From: Rhizobium tibeticum
GTDB taxonomy: Bacteria > Pseudomonadota > Alphaproteobacteria > Rhizobiales > Rhizobiaceae
DNA: 64,000 nucleotides
NCBI RefSeq assembly: GCF_900110205.1
Contig: NZ_FOCV01000002.1
Span: forward strand, 1-64,000
Direction: 5' to 3'
Shown in pieces: positions 7,995-16,317 of the stretch (its first letter is position 1; every line of letters starts with the position of its first letter). Both the position numbers and the translations under genes were made by a program. The notes under the pieces are model-generated. The model worked only from the letters and a program-made list of their open reading frames with translations, was not told the origin of the DNA and ran no database searches.

Positions 7995-10540
7995 TAGCCG
8001 CTCTTTACCGTAATGCCAGTTGCATTAATTTGGACCTTGCCGTTACCGAGGCTGATATCAGCGGTCCTGACAGAGCCGATATCGGCGACCGCGAGCTTCG
8101 CCGTGCCGCCTTCAAAGACAATTGCTGGCGTCTTGTTGCTAGGATCACTGCCGTCGATGAAAACGACGCGTTGCGCGTCCAATGCGATCTCCGAGGTCAA
8201 TGTACCGGCATCATTGACGACCCGGATGTACAGACCGGAATTCAGAAACGAGTCTCCGTCCCCAGCGCGAACAAGTATCGCGACTTGAGCAAGAGCGCCC
8301 TCAGGGTCAGCCGACGCTTCAAACTTTATCAGACCATTGGCGAAGTTTTCGCCAAGCTGCGCGCTCAGCTCGGTCGTCTGCTCGGCAATATTGACAACGT
8401 CAGAGCTGAGAACGAGAACCTGCTCGCTGAAGGAGGCGCCGGACACTTCAAGCTTGCGTCCGATCGATTGTGAGACGCTGCTGGTGATCTGATAGTTCTG
8501 CTGGATCTGGACGAGCAGCGACTCGGTTCTGCTCATCGTATCGTACAGGTCTTTGAAAACCTCCTTCACGTCCTGGCCGATATGCGCGAGATCGGCAATC
8601 AATTCGGACGCAGCAACATAGGGCGTCGTGACGGGAAGCCACTCCGACCACTCCGTTTCGCGGTTTGAGAAGGGAATAAACTTTCCACGCGCCTGGTAGT
8701 CGGTGTTTCCCTTGAAATTGGCGTTCAGCAGCCAACTGAATGGCGAACCGTACCGCGTCGAAGAACTGTCGAAGACGATCGACAGATCTGCGGCGAGACG
8801 GACCTGAACCCAGACAAATTCGACATCATCCTGATCCGGCGAAGCGCTAACCCGGATTGTTGGCCGCCATGGATCGCCTGCAGCATCCTTCAGAACATCC
8901 GGCTCAACCTGCCACCCGTACATCGGTTGCGGAGGAGGCGTGATCGTTCCGATCCAGCCATCCGATGTCGGCAATTCGAAATCGGTGTCCCAATCATAAT
9001 CGGAAGGATCGATTTCCTTGAAGGTCACAAGCTGATTGAACGTCCGCGCCCCTACAATCGAGGTAACGAGGAATTTCTTGTTCTCGTAGCCGTTTCGATC
9101 CGATGTCCAGGCAACAACATCGTTCGGCTCCAGCGCGTAGGCGTCTGGCGGTAGATGGAACTGGTGCGTTCTAAATCGGCGCGCATCCTGGACCGCCGCC
9201 AACATCAGCCGCTGCACCTGGTTGGCGTAGGGTGACGTCTCGAAGGCGATGCCGGCAGGAAGCCGGTTGTCGTCGTCTTCGATCTCCATCACATCGGAGT
9301 AACGGGCCGGTGCGTCCTTCGTAGCCCACTTTGCAGCGGGTTCCGGATAAGTCGCCTCGACAGCATTCACGGTATCGACGAGGGTCGGAAATGGCGTGAA
9401 TGTCTGTCCCTCCGTGACAAGGATATCGTCGTCGGTGAAGCTGTAGACGGCAGCGCCTGGCGCTCCAACCAGCAACTTGAATATGCCGCCGACTTCGGCA
9501 AGGCGACCGTTGCAACCTTTTCGAAGCTTGTCGATTGCCTCGATCGGTCGTTCATTGCCGCGAAACTCGTACCCGGCACGGTAAGCCTTCTCGGTGCCGC
9601 CGGCACTGAGATTGACGAGGGCATCGCATTCGTTCGCAGCCGCGATCCAGTTGGAGGAGGGAAGCCGGAAGGCAGGAAGATCCTGTCCTCCATAGACCCA
9701 TTCATCGCCATAGTAGACGCCACGGATGATGTTATAGATCAGGACCGCATTGTTATTGCTTGGCTCCCAAGTCGCTGGATCAGCCCAGCGATGCGCGCCA
9801 GATCCACCATTGGTCGAGTCTTTACGCACGTCGTAGAACCGGACGGACCCCGTCTCGAAGAGAAACGACGGCGCGCCATTGATATAGATGTCGCGGTTAT
9901 AGCGCGCGGTCATCACCGCATAGGGGCAACCCCGCCCGATCATCGTGCTCGTGAAGGGGCGCTCCGGATGGAGGCCGAACTTGTCTCGCAGATAGGGATC
10001 GGCAACCGTTTGTGTGCCGTCCGCAAACCTGATCCAAAGGTAATCGGTTCCACCGCGGCGATACTCCAGAACCGGGAAGCCGAGACCACCTGGCTCCGGT
10101 TCGGCCCAAAGCACGGTCACCCTATCGTCATTCACCCATACGCCAGGTGTGCCGCTCGTCGGCATATTGCCAAGCTCGATGACATCGACGAGGTAGGCAT
10201 TCGGTGTCTTCCCGTCGTTTCCCCATGTGCCGCTATATTTGCGCTTTCCAGCGGTCGCGGTCGAACCTCCCGTGAAACTAACGGGCTGATCGTCTCCCAT
10301 CTGGACCGTGAGCGAGGTGCCGGGATCGCGCGTGGCATCGTCGCCGTTCTTCTTCAGCGCTTTACTGACAAGCGATAGCCCGTAGTTGACCGCGCCAAAG
10401 AGCGCGAGCGAAACGATTTGCCCCGGAATGGTCGCAGCGAAAGCGGCGCCGAAGAGAGCGATCGTGACGGGCTCGGCATGCACAGGTGTAGCGGCCGCGA
10501 AGAACGCGGTCGATGCCAACAACCATTTCGAGAACTTCAT
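7994..10540 (-). CDS. Tail tip protein, lambda gpJ-like
   Basis: 848 residues in the position of lambda J, between the K/L-like genes and the fibres. The body has the beta-rich pattern of central tail-tip proteins (VIELGNMPTSGTPGVWVNDD; NAVEATYPEPAAKWATKDAP). The last 150 residues have a helical region followed by a segment resembling the DUF1983-type C-terminal domain of J proteins (FANGLIKFEASADPEGALAQ through KLAVADIGSVRTADISLGNG). Unusually the N-terminus looks like a Sec signal peptide (MKFSKWLLASTAFFAAATPV, then HAEP). It starts with a one-base overlap with the upstream gene. Confidence 0.85.
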   Translation of the reverse strand: MKFSKWLLASTAFFAAATPVHAEPVTIALFGAAFAATIPGQIVSLALFGAVNYGLSLVSKALKKNGDDATRDPGTSLTVQMGDDQPVSFTGGSTATAGKRKYSGTWGNDGKTPNAYLVDVIELGNMPTSGTPGVWVNDDRVTVLWAEPEPGGLGFPVLEYRRGGTDYLWIRFADGTQTVADPYLRDKFGLHPERPFTSTMIGRGCPYAVMTARYNRDIYINGAPSFLFETGSVRFYDVRKDSTNGGSGAHRWADPATWEPSNNNAVLIYNIIRGVYYGDEWVYGGQDLPAFRLPSSNWIAAANECDALVNLSAGGTEKAYRAGYEFRGNERPIEAIDKLRKGCNGRLAEVGGIFKLLVGAPGAAVYSFTDDDILVTEGQTFTPFPTLVDTVNAVEATYPEPAAKWATKDAPARYSDVMEIEDDDNRLPAGIAFETSPYANQVQRLMLAAVQDARRFRTHQFHLPPDAYALEPNDVVAWTSDRNGYENKKFLVTSIVGARTFNQLVTFKEIDPSDYDWDTDFELPTSDGWIGTITPPPQPMYGWQVEPDVLKDAAGDPWRPTIRVSASPDQDDVEFVWVQVRLAADLSIVFDSSSTRYGSPFSWLLNANFKGNTDYQARGKFIPFSNRETEWSEWLPVTTPYVAASELIADLAHIGQDVKEVFKDLYDTMSRTESLLVQIQQNYQITSSVSQSIGRKLEVSGASFSEQVLVLSSDVVNIAEQTTELSAQLGENFANGLIKFEASADPEGALAQVAILVRAGDGDSFLNSGLYIRVVNDAGTLTSEIALDAQRVVFIDGSDPSNKTPAIVFEGGTAKLAVADIGSVRTADISLGNGKVQINATGITVKSG

Positions 10541-10968
10541 CAGCCGACCTTGAAAGCCCGTGTTGCGTCGAGGAGGTCGACGGTCCCGATGCCGTCGGGC
10601 ATCAGTACGAAGATGCGCTCGCCGTTTACGGCGCCTAGCGCGAAGCCGAACGAAGTCGGCATAGGAACAGCGGCGATATCGCCAACTCGCGCCTGCGAGA
10701 CGTGGTCGTGCTCAGGCACGATCGAGGCCGCTAGATCAGCAAGGCTGTTGAAGCCATCATTGCGCATGACGCGCAGTGCTCCGGCAAGGGTGGTATATCG
10801 GTTGCGATAAGGAGCAGCGACATCAATACCGGTTATTGCCCTTACGATGTTACCCGCCAAACCCGGCCCGCAATCGTGAGCGCCCCATGAGAACGGGGTG
10901 AGGCGAACCCGGTCGATCTCGTTGGAGAACCGTCGCCGCCAGTCGGGAAGCCGTCTTAGTTCGATCAT
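10540..10968 (-). CDS. DUF6950-like tail protein in the K (NlpC/P60) position
   Basis: 142 residues, start at 10968 in an ATGA overlap with the preceding gene. It contains PFSWGAHDCGPGLAGN, the Cys-containing motif of small NlpC/P60-related phage tail proteins (DUF6950), and ends in a small barrel-like part (VGDIAAVPMPTSFGFALGAV). In lambda-type tails the K protein at this position is a peptidoglycan hydrolase of the tail tip. The catalytic Cys candidate is present; I cannot confirm the His. It may help DNA passage through the wall. Confidence 0.7.
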   Translation of the reverse strand: MIELRRLPDWRRRFSNEIDRVRLTPFSWGAHDCGPGLAGNIVRAITGIDVAAPYRNRYTTLAGALRVMRNDGFNSLADLAASIVPEHDHVSQARVGDIAAVPMPTSFGFALGAVNGERIFVLMPDGIGTVDLLDATRAFKVG

Positions 10969-11591
10969 GACGCTTTCTGCCCCCATGGAATTTGCCACGT
11001 GGCAATCGTCGAGGAATAAAGTCCCCATTCGTCGCCGCCGCGTCGCTTTTGCCCCTCGTAGGAAGATTTGCGCGGATTGGTGCGTTCAAGCATGTTGATC
11101 GCGTCGGAAATTACGCTGATCGTCAGGCGTCCGTCTTGACCGACCATCGGCGTCTCCACCGGAGCGCCGTCCACCTGGCCGAGAAATGCGATCTCCGGAT
11201 TAGAGGACAATTGTCGACTGGCGACATCCAAAGTCATCTCGTGGATTTCGACCTTTGCGAGGCGGATGTCGTAGGTTCGCACGAGCTGCTGCGCGGCATC
11301 TGCAATTTGGCTCATTTCAACGGTGACCGTCTGCGTCGTTAGATCCGAGACACGCGAAATGGCGCTAACTGCCAGATTGACGGCGCCAACGTACGAGCGC
11401 GCTTCAGGAAGGCCGGTGATGCCGCTTATCACGGTAGCATTGATATCCTCGTCACCTGTCCAAAATCCGATTGAAACAGGCGCACCGGTCGCGCGGACTT
11501 TGGCTGTGATGAAGACAAAGACACGCGGAACGATCCCGCCGTTGCGGGCAGCCCCGAGCGCCGCGGAAAACCCAGAATTGAGGTTCTTCAT
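10965..11591 (-). CDS. Minor tail protein, lambda L-like position
   Basis: 208 residues, joined by ATGA overlaps to the genes on both sides. The sequence has VTVEMSQIADAAQQLVRTYD, IRLAKVEIHEMTLDVASRQL and NPEIAFLGQVDGAPVETP, typical of rhizobial prophage tail proteins between tape measure and tail tip. In lambda order this is where L, an iron-sulfur tail-tip protein, is found, but no cysteine cluster is present here. It is probably a distal-tail or hub protein. Confidence 0.65.
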   Translation of the reverse strand: MKNLNSGFSAALGAARNGGIVPRVFVFITAKVRATGAPVSIGFWTGDEDINATVISGITGLPEARSYVGAVNLAVSAISRVSDLTTQTVTVEMSQIADAAQQLVRTYDIRLAKVEIHEMTLDVASRQLSSNPEIAFLGQVDGAPVETPMVGQDGRLTISVISDAINMLERTNPRKSSYEGQKRRGGDEWGLYSSTIATWQIPWGQKAS

Positions 11592-12241
11592 TTCTTCTGC
11601 ACCACACGGAAGGTTGCGCCTTCCGTTCCCATTGCGCCACCTGTGCCGGGATTATGACTCCCCGGCATGATGATGCACTTGCAAGCCGGCTTGAGCAGCC
11701 CAACGTTGGCATTGATGCCAACGCCGGCTGGGACGTGCGGAAAGACGCCGAATAGCGGGGCGACACCTGCCTCGCTTGCCGTCACCGTCTCGGAGACCTC
11801 AAGGAATGCGTACCGCGTCGGGCTGCTGCCATACGTGATCTGCATCTTGTCCCCAAGGGTAAGCACGTAGCCTGCCGGCAGACCTTTAAGACTGAGATTT
11901 GCTCGGTCTGCCGCGACCGAGTTGACCTGCACATTCGAGGCGCCAAGAAGCGCGCCAGCCGGATCTGATTGCGGATACTTTGACAATGGATCGTAGAGAA
12001 ACAGCGCCTCTTGCGATCCGTGGAGCTTTCGCATCAGGGCGGCGACCTGCTTCATCGCGTCGTTTCCGCCGCGCTGCAAGGCCACCGTCCCGATCCAGAG
12101 AGGTGGAGCAAGCTCAGCCTGCCAGACCCGACCGTCGCCCGAACCTGAAAGCTCGTCATTGCGCTGGATGTCCCATACCACCGACAGCACATTCAGCTTG
12201 TCTGCGAAGTCAGTGACACCATAGGGATAGGATACAGGCAT
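11588..12241 (-). CDS. Minor tail protein, lambda M-like position
   Basis: 217 residues, starting directly after the tape-measure gene with no gap and ending in an ATGA overlap. Beta-rich, with WQAELAPPLWIGTVALQRGG and ALFLYDPLSKYPQSDPAGAL. Position matches lambda M or a distal tail protein that caps the tube below the tape measure. Family not recognised by me beyond a phage tail protein. Confidence 0.65.
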   Translation of the reverse strand: MPVSYPYGVTDFADKLNVLSVVWDIQRNDELSGSGDGRVWQAELAPPLWIGTVALQRGGNDAMKQVAALMRKLHGSQEALFLYDPLSKYPQSDPAGALLGASNVQVNSVAADRANLSLKGLPAGYVLTLGDKMQITYGSSPTRYAFLEVSETVTASEAGVAPLFGVFPHVPAGVGINANVGLLKPACKCIIMPGSHNPGTGGAMGTEGATFRVVQKK

Positions 12242-14056
12242 TTAGCGGCGCCTTGGATTTTTGTTGATCTGCTGGACCCTCGCCGGCATCTGCTTGTCAT
12301 AGTTGGAGACTGCAGCAGTTGCGGCAGAGGAGCCTTCGCTCTGAGCCACGCTTTTGATGTAGGCTTTAAGATTGCCCTCATCGTCGACCGACACCCCAAC
12401 GGTTATATGAGACGCACCGCCACCCTTACCGGCGTCGCGGCTCGCGCCCTGACCCACAACCCCGCCACGAGCGCCGATGCGAACGATCTCAGGCCCGTTC
12501 TCCCCGACCAGATAATCATGCCAGGGATCAACGCCACCGCCGACTGCTCGGCCGCCACCAAATATCGATCCAAGCAGACCACCAGACTTCGATGTTCCAA
12601 ACATTCCGCTCAGCGGGCCATCGCCGAAGAATAGCGCTTCCGCGCTGGCCTGTATGAGGCGATTGATAAAACCATCCAGAGCCTTGTTGCCGGTTTCGAT
12701 CTCTGGAATGACGTCAGCGAACGACTGTTTGAGGTTGTCGCGCATGAAATCGCCAGCAGCCTTGGCCTCGCGGTAAGCCTGTTGTTCCTTGTCGATCTGC
12801 GCGACAAGGTTGGCAATCGTCTGCCCCTCCACGGATGCGGCGTCGACGTTGGCGCGGCGTTGCAATTGAAGCGCCCGCTGCTCGGCTTTGCTCTTGCCGA
12901 CCATCGAAACTTCATCCTCCAGCGACTGAATCACTTTTTGGATGTTCTCCGCCTGGCGCTCCTCCTCGGACTTTCCAGTTCTAGTTCGTTTCGGCCCGCC
13001 GTAGATGTCCTCGTTGTTGAGGCTCTGGTTTCTGAGAGGATTGGTTCCGGGAACCGGCACAGTTCCCGGTATAAAGTTGCCGGACGAGTAAATCTGTCCG
13101 TTGTCGGAAAACAGCGGAGACAACGTGCCGAGCGCCGGTCCATTCTTGCCCGTGGTGAGCGCGTTCAGCGCTTCTGTCCTGAATGCTTGCGCCTGGCGAA
13201 CCGCGCCTGCTATCGTATCTGTCAGTCCGGAAAATGCCGTCGAGAAATCGGAGACTGCCGGTATGCCGGTCTCGTTCAACGCGCTTGCGAGCGCGTCCTG
13301 AACTTCCTTCATTGCGGCTGTATTTTCTTCGCCTGCCTTCACACTGGCCGACAGTTCGTTCCATGCACTCTGGAGCGCCAGGATCGTTGTATCCTCGGCG
13401 CCAGCCTGGCGAAGATCTCCAACCAATACGGCAAGTTCATCATTCAAGGCAGATACATCGCGCCGCGCTACATCCCATTGCTGACCAGCGAGGGCATCCG
13501 TGGCCTTGACGAGGTCGGATTGTTCTTTTGCGCGCTCCAGCTGATCGACATAGTCCTTGAGAGCCGGAACAGCATCGCCCCAGCTTGCCGCAACAGATGA
13601 AATGAGTTCGCTTTGCTTTTCCAGAACCGTGGCGGCATCCTCGCCGTCACTGAGGAGGCCGCTGAAATACTGCACCGCCGCGCCGCCAACGGCGATCAGG
13701 CCGATGGTTGCTAGGTTGACCGGTGAAAGCAGACTGAGAAAGGCGGCGCTCAGAGACCGTACCGCTCCACCTGCACCCAACGGGCCAAGAACCTGCCCGA
13801 TTTGCGACCCTTGCTGAAGCGCGATGAGGAACGGGCTTTGGCCGCCAGACAGCTGAACGCCGATATCATTGAACTGTGCCGCCAAGTTCGAAACGCTGCC
13901 CTTTGCGACATCGATACTCTTGGCCGCCTCCCGGCCAGCCGCGCCTGCCTTGCGACTGAAACCGTCAGCATTTCTGCCCGCCGAATCGAACGCCGCGCGC
14001 GAATTGTCGTTGCCGACGATACGGAACATCAGATCGGACATCTGCGCTGTCGACAC
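12242..14056 (-). CDS. Tail length tape-measure protein
   Basis: 604 residues from a GTG at 14056 with AGAGGA 7 bases upstream; an ATG at 14041 is a fallback. It contains the TMP_2 hallmark LAAQFNDIGVQLSGGQSPFL / IALQQGSQIGQVLGPLGAGG near residues 55-95, then hydrophobic segments (NLATIGLIAVGGAAVQYFSG) and long coiled-coil stretches (QRALQLQRRANVDAASVEGQ). The C-terminus has the GGLLGSIFGGGRAVGGGVDP and YLVGENGPEI motifs common at the end of tape measures. It sets tail length and is ejected with the DNA. Confidence 0.9.
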   Translation of the reverse strand: MSTAQMSDLMFRIVGNDNSRAAFDSAGRNADGFSRKAGAAGREAAKSIDVAKGSVSNLAAQFNDIGVQLSGGQSPFLIALQQGSQIGQVLGPLGAGGAVRSLSAAFLSLLSPVNLATIGLIAVGGAAVQYFSGLLSDGEDAATVLEKQSELISSVAASWGDAVPALKDYVDQLERAKEQSDLVKATDALAGQQWDVARRDVSALNDELAVLVGDLRQAGAEDTTILALQSAWNELSASVKAGEENTAAMKEVQDALASALNETGIPAVSDFSTAFSGLTDTIAGAVRQAQAFRTEALNALTTGKNGPALGTLSPLFSDNGQIYSSGNFIPGTVPVPGTNPLRNQSLNNEDIYGGPKRTRTGKSEEERQAENIQKVIQSLEDEVSMVGKSKAEQRALQLQRRANVDAASVEGQTIANLVAQIDKEQQAYREAKAAGDFMRDNLKQSFADVIPEIETGNKALDGFINRLIQASAEALFFGDGPLSGMFGTSKSGGLLGSIFGGGRAVGGGVDPWHDYLVGENGPEIVRIGARGGVVGQGASRDAGKGGGASHITVGVSVDDEGNLKAYIKSVAQSEGSSAATAAVSNYDKQMPARVQQINKNPRRR

Positions 14057-14066
14057 GGCAATTCCT

Positions 14067-14572
14067 CTACGCTGGCTTGGTGAGTTCGAAAAAGGCAATC
14101 CAGCCGTAGAATTCCTCCTCCGGCATGGACATCACTGACTGGATGGATTGATTGAGCCGGGCCGCGAGCGAGTAGATCACCATCAACTCGCTATCGCCCT
14201 TCAGCCGTTTTTTGCGTCGTCTACCTGCTTGTCGGCTTTGACCGGTTCGCCTTTGACGAAGCCGAGAATGACGGCTCCCACGCGCGAGACAACTTCGCTG
14301 TCTACCTCGTGGGTCAAGGCGTGCTCGTCCATGTCGTCGAACAGGCGCTTGCCGTCCTTGTCGAAGGCCTGAAACAGGATGGCGCGCACGCAGGCGGTAT
14401 TCCCATCGACAACCTTGCCCTCCTCGTCGCGCCAGACCTTGCGGCGCTGGGCAACGGTCATGGCGCCATAGAAGACGCGGAGCGGCTTGCCTTCCGCTCC
14501 CCATTCCGGCACGTCGACGGACTGCCTGGTATGGCCTGTGAAGTGCGCCTTTGCCTGAGCCAGCGCACTCAT
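14067..14572 (-). CDS. Tail assembly chaperone GT fusion made by -1 frameshift
   Basis: Translation starts at 14572 as protein G. At A_AAA_AAC (14213-14207 on the minus strand) a -1 slip continues into CGG CTG AAG and 46 further residues (LKGDSELMVIYSLAARLNQS, then IQSVMSMPEEEFYGWIAFFE), stopping at 14067. The predicted fusion is about 168 residues. The T part has no start of its own with a ribosome-binding site, and it resembles the short helical T domains of other siphoviruses. A 6-bp stem (AGCGAG 14192-14187 with CTCGCT 14172-14167) lies 14 bases downstream and could stimulate slippage. The chaperone pair coats the tape measure during tail assembly. Confidence 0.85.
14201..14572 (-). CDS. 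Tail assembly chaperone, lambda G-like
   Basis: 123 residues, the unshifted product. ATGA overlap with the tail-tube gene. It is acidic and helical (MTVAQRRKVWRDEEGKVVDG; DDMDEHALTHEVDSEVVSRV) as are G-type chaperones, and stops two codons after the slippery heptamer. G is made in large excess over GT in known phages; the ratio cannot be read from sequence. Confidence 0.85.
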   Translation of the reverse strand: MSALAQAKAHFTGHTRQSVDVPEWGAEGKPLRVFYGAMTVAQRRKVWRDEEGKVVDGNTACVRAILFQAFDKDGKRLFDDMDEHALTHEVDSEVVSRVGAVILGFVKGEPVKADKQVDDAKNG

Positions 14573-14964
14573 GCGGACACCGTGTCGATGTCGAGCGCGC
14601 CGTTGCCCTGAAAGTTGAAGGTGATCTTTACCGGACCCTTCATATCGGTTTCGACGGGCACGCTGGTGACGGTCGCCGTGCCGTTGAAATACTTCTTGGT
14701 AGCGACGTCACCATCCGAATAGAGGCCGAGCGAAACCGATGCCCCGACCACCAGCGCAACTTGACCCGTTGCGTCGGCGGGGTCGTAGAGGGCTTCGACC
14801 GAACCAGACCAGCCGGGAATACCGACGAGATGCGTCTGCCAGGCGTCGCCCATGACGGTGGTGTCCGCGACCTCGACATTCTGATTGATCGACCATTTTT
14901 GCACGGCCGCAACGGCATTCGCGCCGATCTTGACCTTGCCGTTCTTTCCATGATGCACAGCCAT
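14569..14964 (-). CDS. Major tail (tube) protein
   Basis: 131 residues starting MAVHHGKNGKVKIGANAVAA, followed by beta-strands with WSINQNVEVADTTVMGDAWQ and WSGSVEALYDPADATGQVAL, typical of short siphovirus tail-tube proteins. It lies directly upstream of G/GT as V does in lambda. No C-terminal Ig-like domain is present, so the tube would be smooth. Function: polymerises around the tape measure to form the tail tube. Confidence 0.85.
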   Translation of the reverse strand: MAVHHGKNGKVKIGANAVAAVQKWSINQNVEVADTTVMGDAWQTHLVGIPGWSGSVEALYDPADATGQVALVVGASVSLGLYSDGDVATKKYFNGTATVTSVPVETDMKGPVKITFNFQGNGALDIDTVSA

Positions 14965-14975
14965 GGCGTTTCTCC

Positions 14976-15419
14976 TTAGAGGGCTGTTTCGGGATCGCTG
15001 TTGCGGGTGAAAACCGTGACCTGATAGGTCATGGACATGACGTGGAACGTCTTTTCGCCGTCCACCGTCATTGCAAAGGTTGCGCCGCGATATTCGCTGG
15101 CGTTCGCGAGGCCTCCGAGCTGCGGATCTGCCGCAAATTGCCGCTCGGCATAGACCGCAAACTCATCGTCAAGCGCATCGGCCTTGGTGACCTCGTCGCC
15201 TTTGGCAACCACATCGATGCGCAATCTTATGGAGCGCTGCTGGACGCCATCGGTCGTGACGTCTTCGGACGCCTCATCGGACGTATAGACAAACGCCGCG
15301 GCTACCTCCTCGCGCGCCAGAGGTCTGGCACGCGAAGCAAATACCTTGCTACCGCAGAAGGAGCTGCCCTTCAGCATGTCGGCAGCGAAGGCGCGGAGCT
15401 GCTTGCGGATGTGAGACAT
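14976..15419 (-). CDS. Minor tail protein / tail terminator-like (Z/U position)
   Basis: 147 residues from an ATG at 15419 sharing one base with the stop of the preceding gene (TGATG). Contains a basic helical N-terminus (HIRKQLRAFAADMLKGSSFC) and a beta-rich remainder (SIRLRIDVVAKGDEVTKADA; FHVMSMTYQVTVFTRN) as in DUF3168/U-type tail terminators. It would cap the tail tube and join it to the head. The assignment is by fold pattern and gene order. Confidence 0.65.
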   Translation of the reverse strand: MSHIRKQLRAFAADMLKGSSFCGSKVFASRARPLAREEVAAAFVYTSDEASEDVTTDGVQQRSIRLRIDVVAKGDEVTKADALDDEFAVYAERQFAADPQLGGLANASEYRGATFAMTVDGEKTFHVMSMTYQVTVFTRNSDPETAL

Positions 15420-15754
15420 CAATCTGGCTCCTGCAGCCGCACCACGGTCATGCCCGTGCCGTCCGGCTGGAATTCGAGGACGCTGTAGTTTTTCTCGCCG
15501 CCGATCTGGCTGGTGACCTTCACGAGGTCCTTGTGCGCGGCGTCGGCGGGAATGTCGCTTGATCGGATCGTGATCTGGATGCGAGCGCCTTCTGCCTCAA
15601 AGTCGAGGTCGCCGGCGGACAAACCGAGAAAGGTGTCGTCGAAGACGCACGCGACCGGAGGCTTCTGTCCGGACAGGCTCGTCCAGACAGCGACCGAGCC
15701 GAACTCGTCGGGATTGACGAAAATCAGCCGGTCGTCATCCGTTTCGACTGGCAT
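15419..15754 (-). CDS. Head-tail connector, FII-like
   Basis: 111 residues. Begins MPVETDDDRLIFVNPDEFGS, then a beta-barrel-like pattern (VACVFDDTFLGLSAGDLDFE; EGARIQITIRSSDIP) as in head-closure proteins placed between FI and Z/U in lambda-type operons. TGATG overlaps on both sides indicate translational coupling. Likely forms the ring under the portal-joiner to which the tail attaches. Confidence 0.7.
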   Translation of the reverse strand: MPVETDDDRLIFVNPDEFGSVAVWTSLSGQKPPVACVFDDTFLGLSAGDLDFEAEGARIQITIRSSDIPADAAHKDLVKVTSQIGGEKNYSVLEFQPDGTGMTVVRLQEPD

Positions 15755-16245
15755 CAGGCGCCAACCGCTTCGTCATAGGCGGCCTTTGCGGCAGCCAGCT
15801 CGTCGGCCTCGGAGACGACGTGCCCGCGCTCTTCATCCGTCAGATCGCGATCGTCAGGAAGGCCCTGCTTTTGCAACGCCTCGGCGTACGCCTTTTCAGC
15901 GCCGTCAAGCCTTGCTTCGAGGGCATCCAGATCGTCCACGGCGGCATCATTGGCCGATGCGACCTCTGGTTTTCTCGCCGCCGTCCTTTGTTGCTTCTGC
16001 TCGGCCGGGACTTTGGAGCTAGGCGTTAGATTGGTCGCGAGGTGACGCGGCAGATCTTCCGGCTTAACCGCAAGGTCGACTTCCTCACCCTGCTTGAAGT
16101 AGAGAAGGGCGATGGCGCTGACGGAGCCCTTTGCCTTGTCAATAATTTCGAGGGCGTGGCGGCGGGCGTCGATCTGCTGTGCAGCGAGCCTCAATTGCTG
16201 ACCGACGCCGAACTCAGCGAACCGGCCGGTGACCGTGTACTTCAT
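15754..16245 (-). CDS. Hypothetical phage protein in the FI position
   Basis: 163 residues. The first 80 residues are a compact domain (YTVTGRFAEFGVGQQLRLAA; ALLYFKQGEEVDLAVKPEDL), then a low-complexity linker and a helical, acidic C-terminus (LDALEARLDGAEKAYAEALQ). It sits between the major capsid and the head-tail connector, where lambda has FI, a packaging helper, but sequence similarity to FI cannot be claimed. Confidence 0.6.
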   Translation of the reverse strand: MKYTVTGRFAEFGVGQQLRLAAQQIDARRHALEIIDKAKGSVSAIALLYFKQGEEVDLAVKPEDLPRHLATNLTPSSKVPAEQKQQRTAARKPEVASANDAAVDDLDALEARLDGAEKAYAEALQKQGLPDDRDLTDEERGHVVSEADELAAAKAAYDEAVGA

Positions 16246-16270
16246 CGAGATATCCTCTTCATGGAAGGAG

Positions 16271-16292
16271 GCGCGCTCGCGGTGGAGCGCGC
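16271..16292 (-). terminator. Hairpin between capsid gene and downstream genes
   Basis: GCGCGCTC (16271-16278) and GAGCGCGC (16285-16292) form a perfect 8-bp GC-rich stem with a 6-base loop, in the 72-base gap after the capsid gene. There is no U-tract. It could be a partial terminator or an mRNA stabiliser that lets capsid mRNA exceed the connector mRNA. Confidence 0.4.
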
Positions 16293-16317
16293 GCAGATCA
16301 CGCGTGAAACCGCGCTG

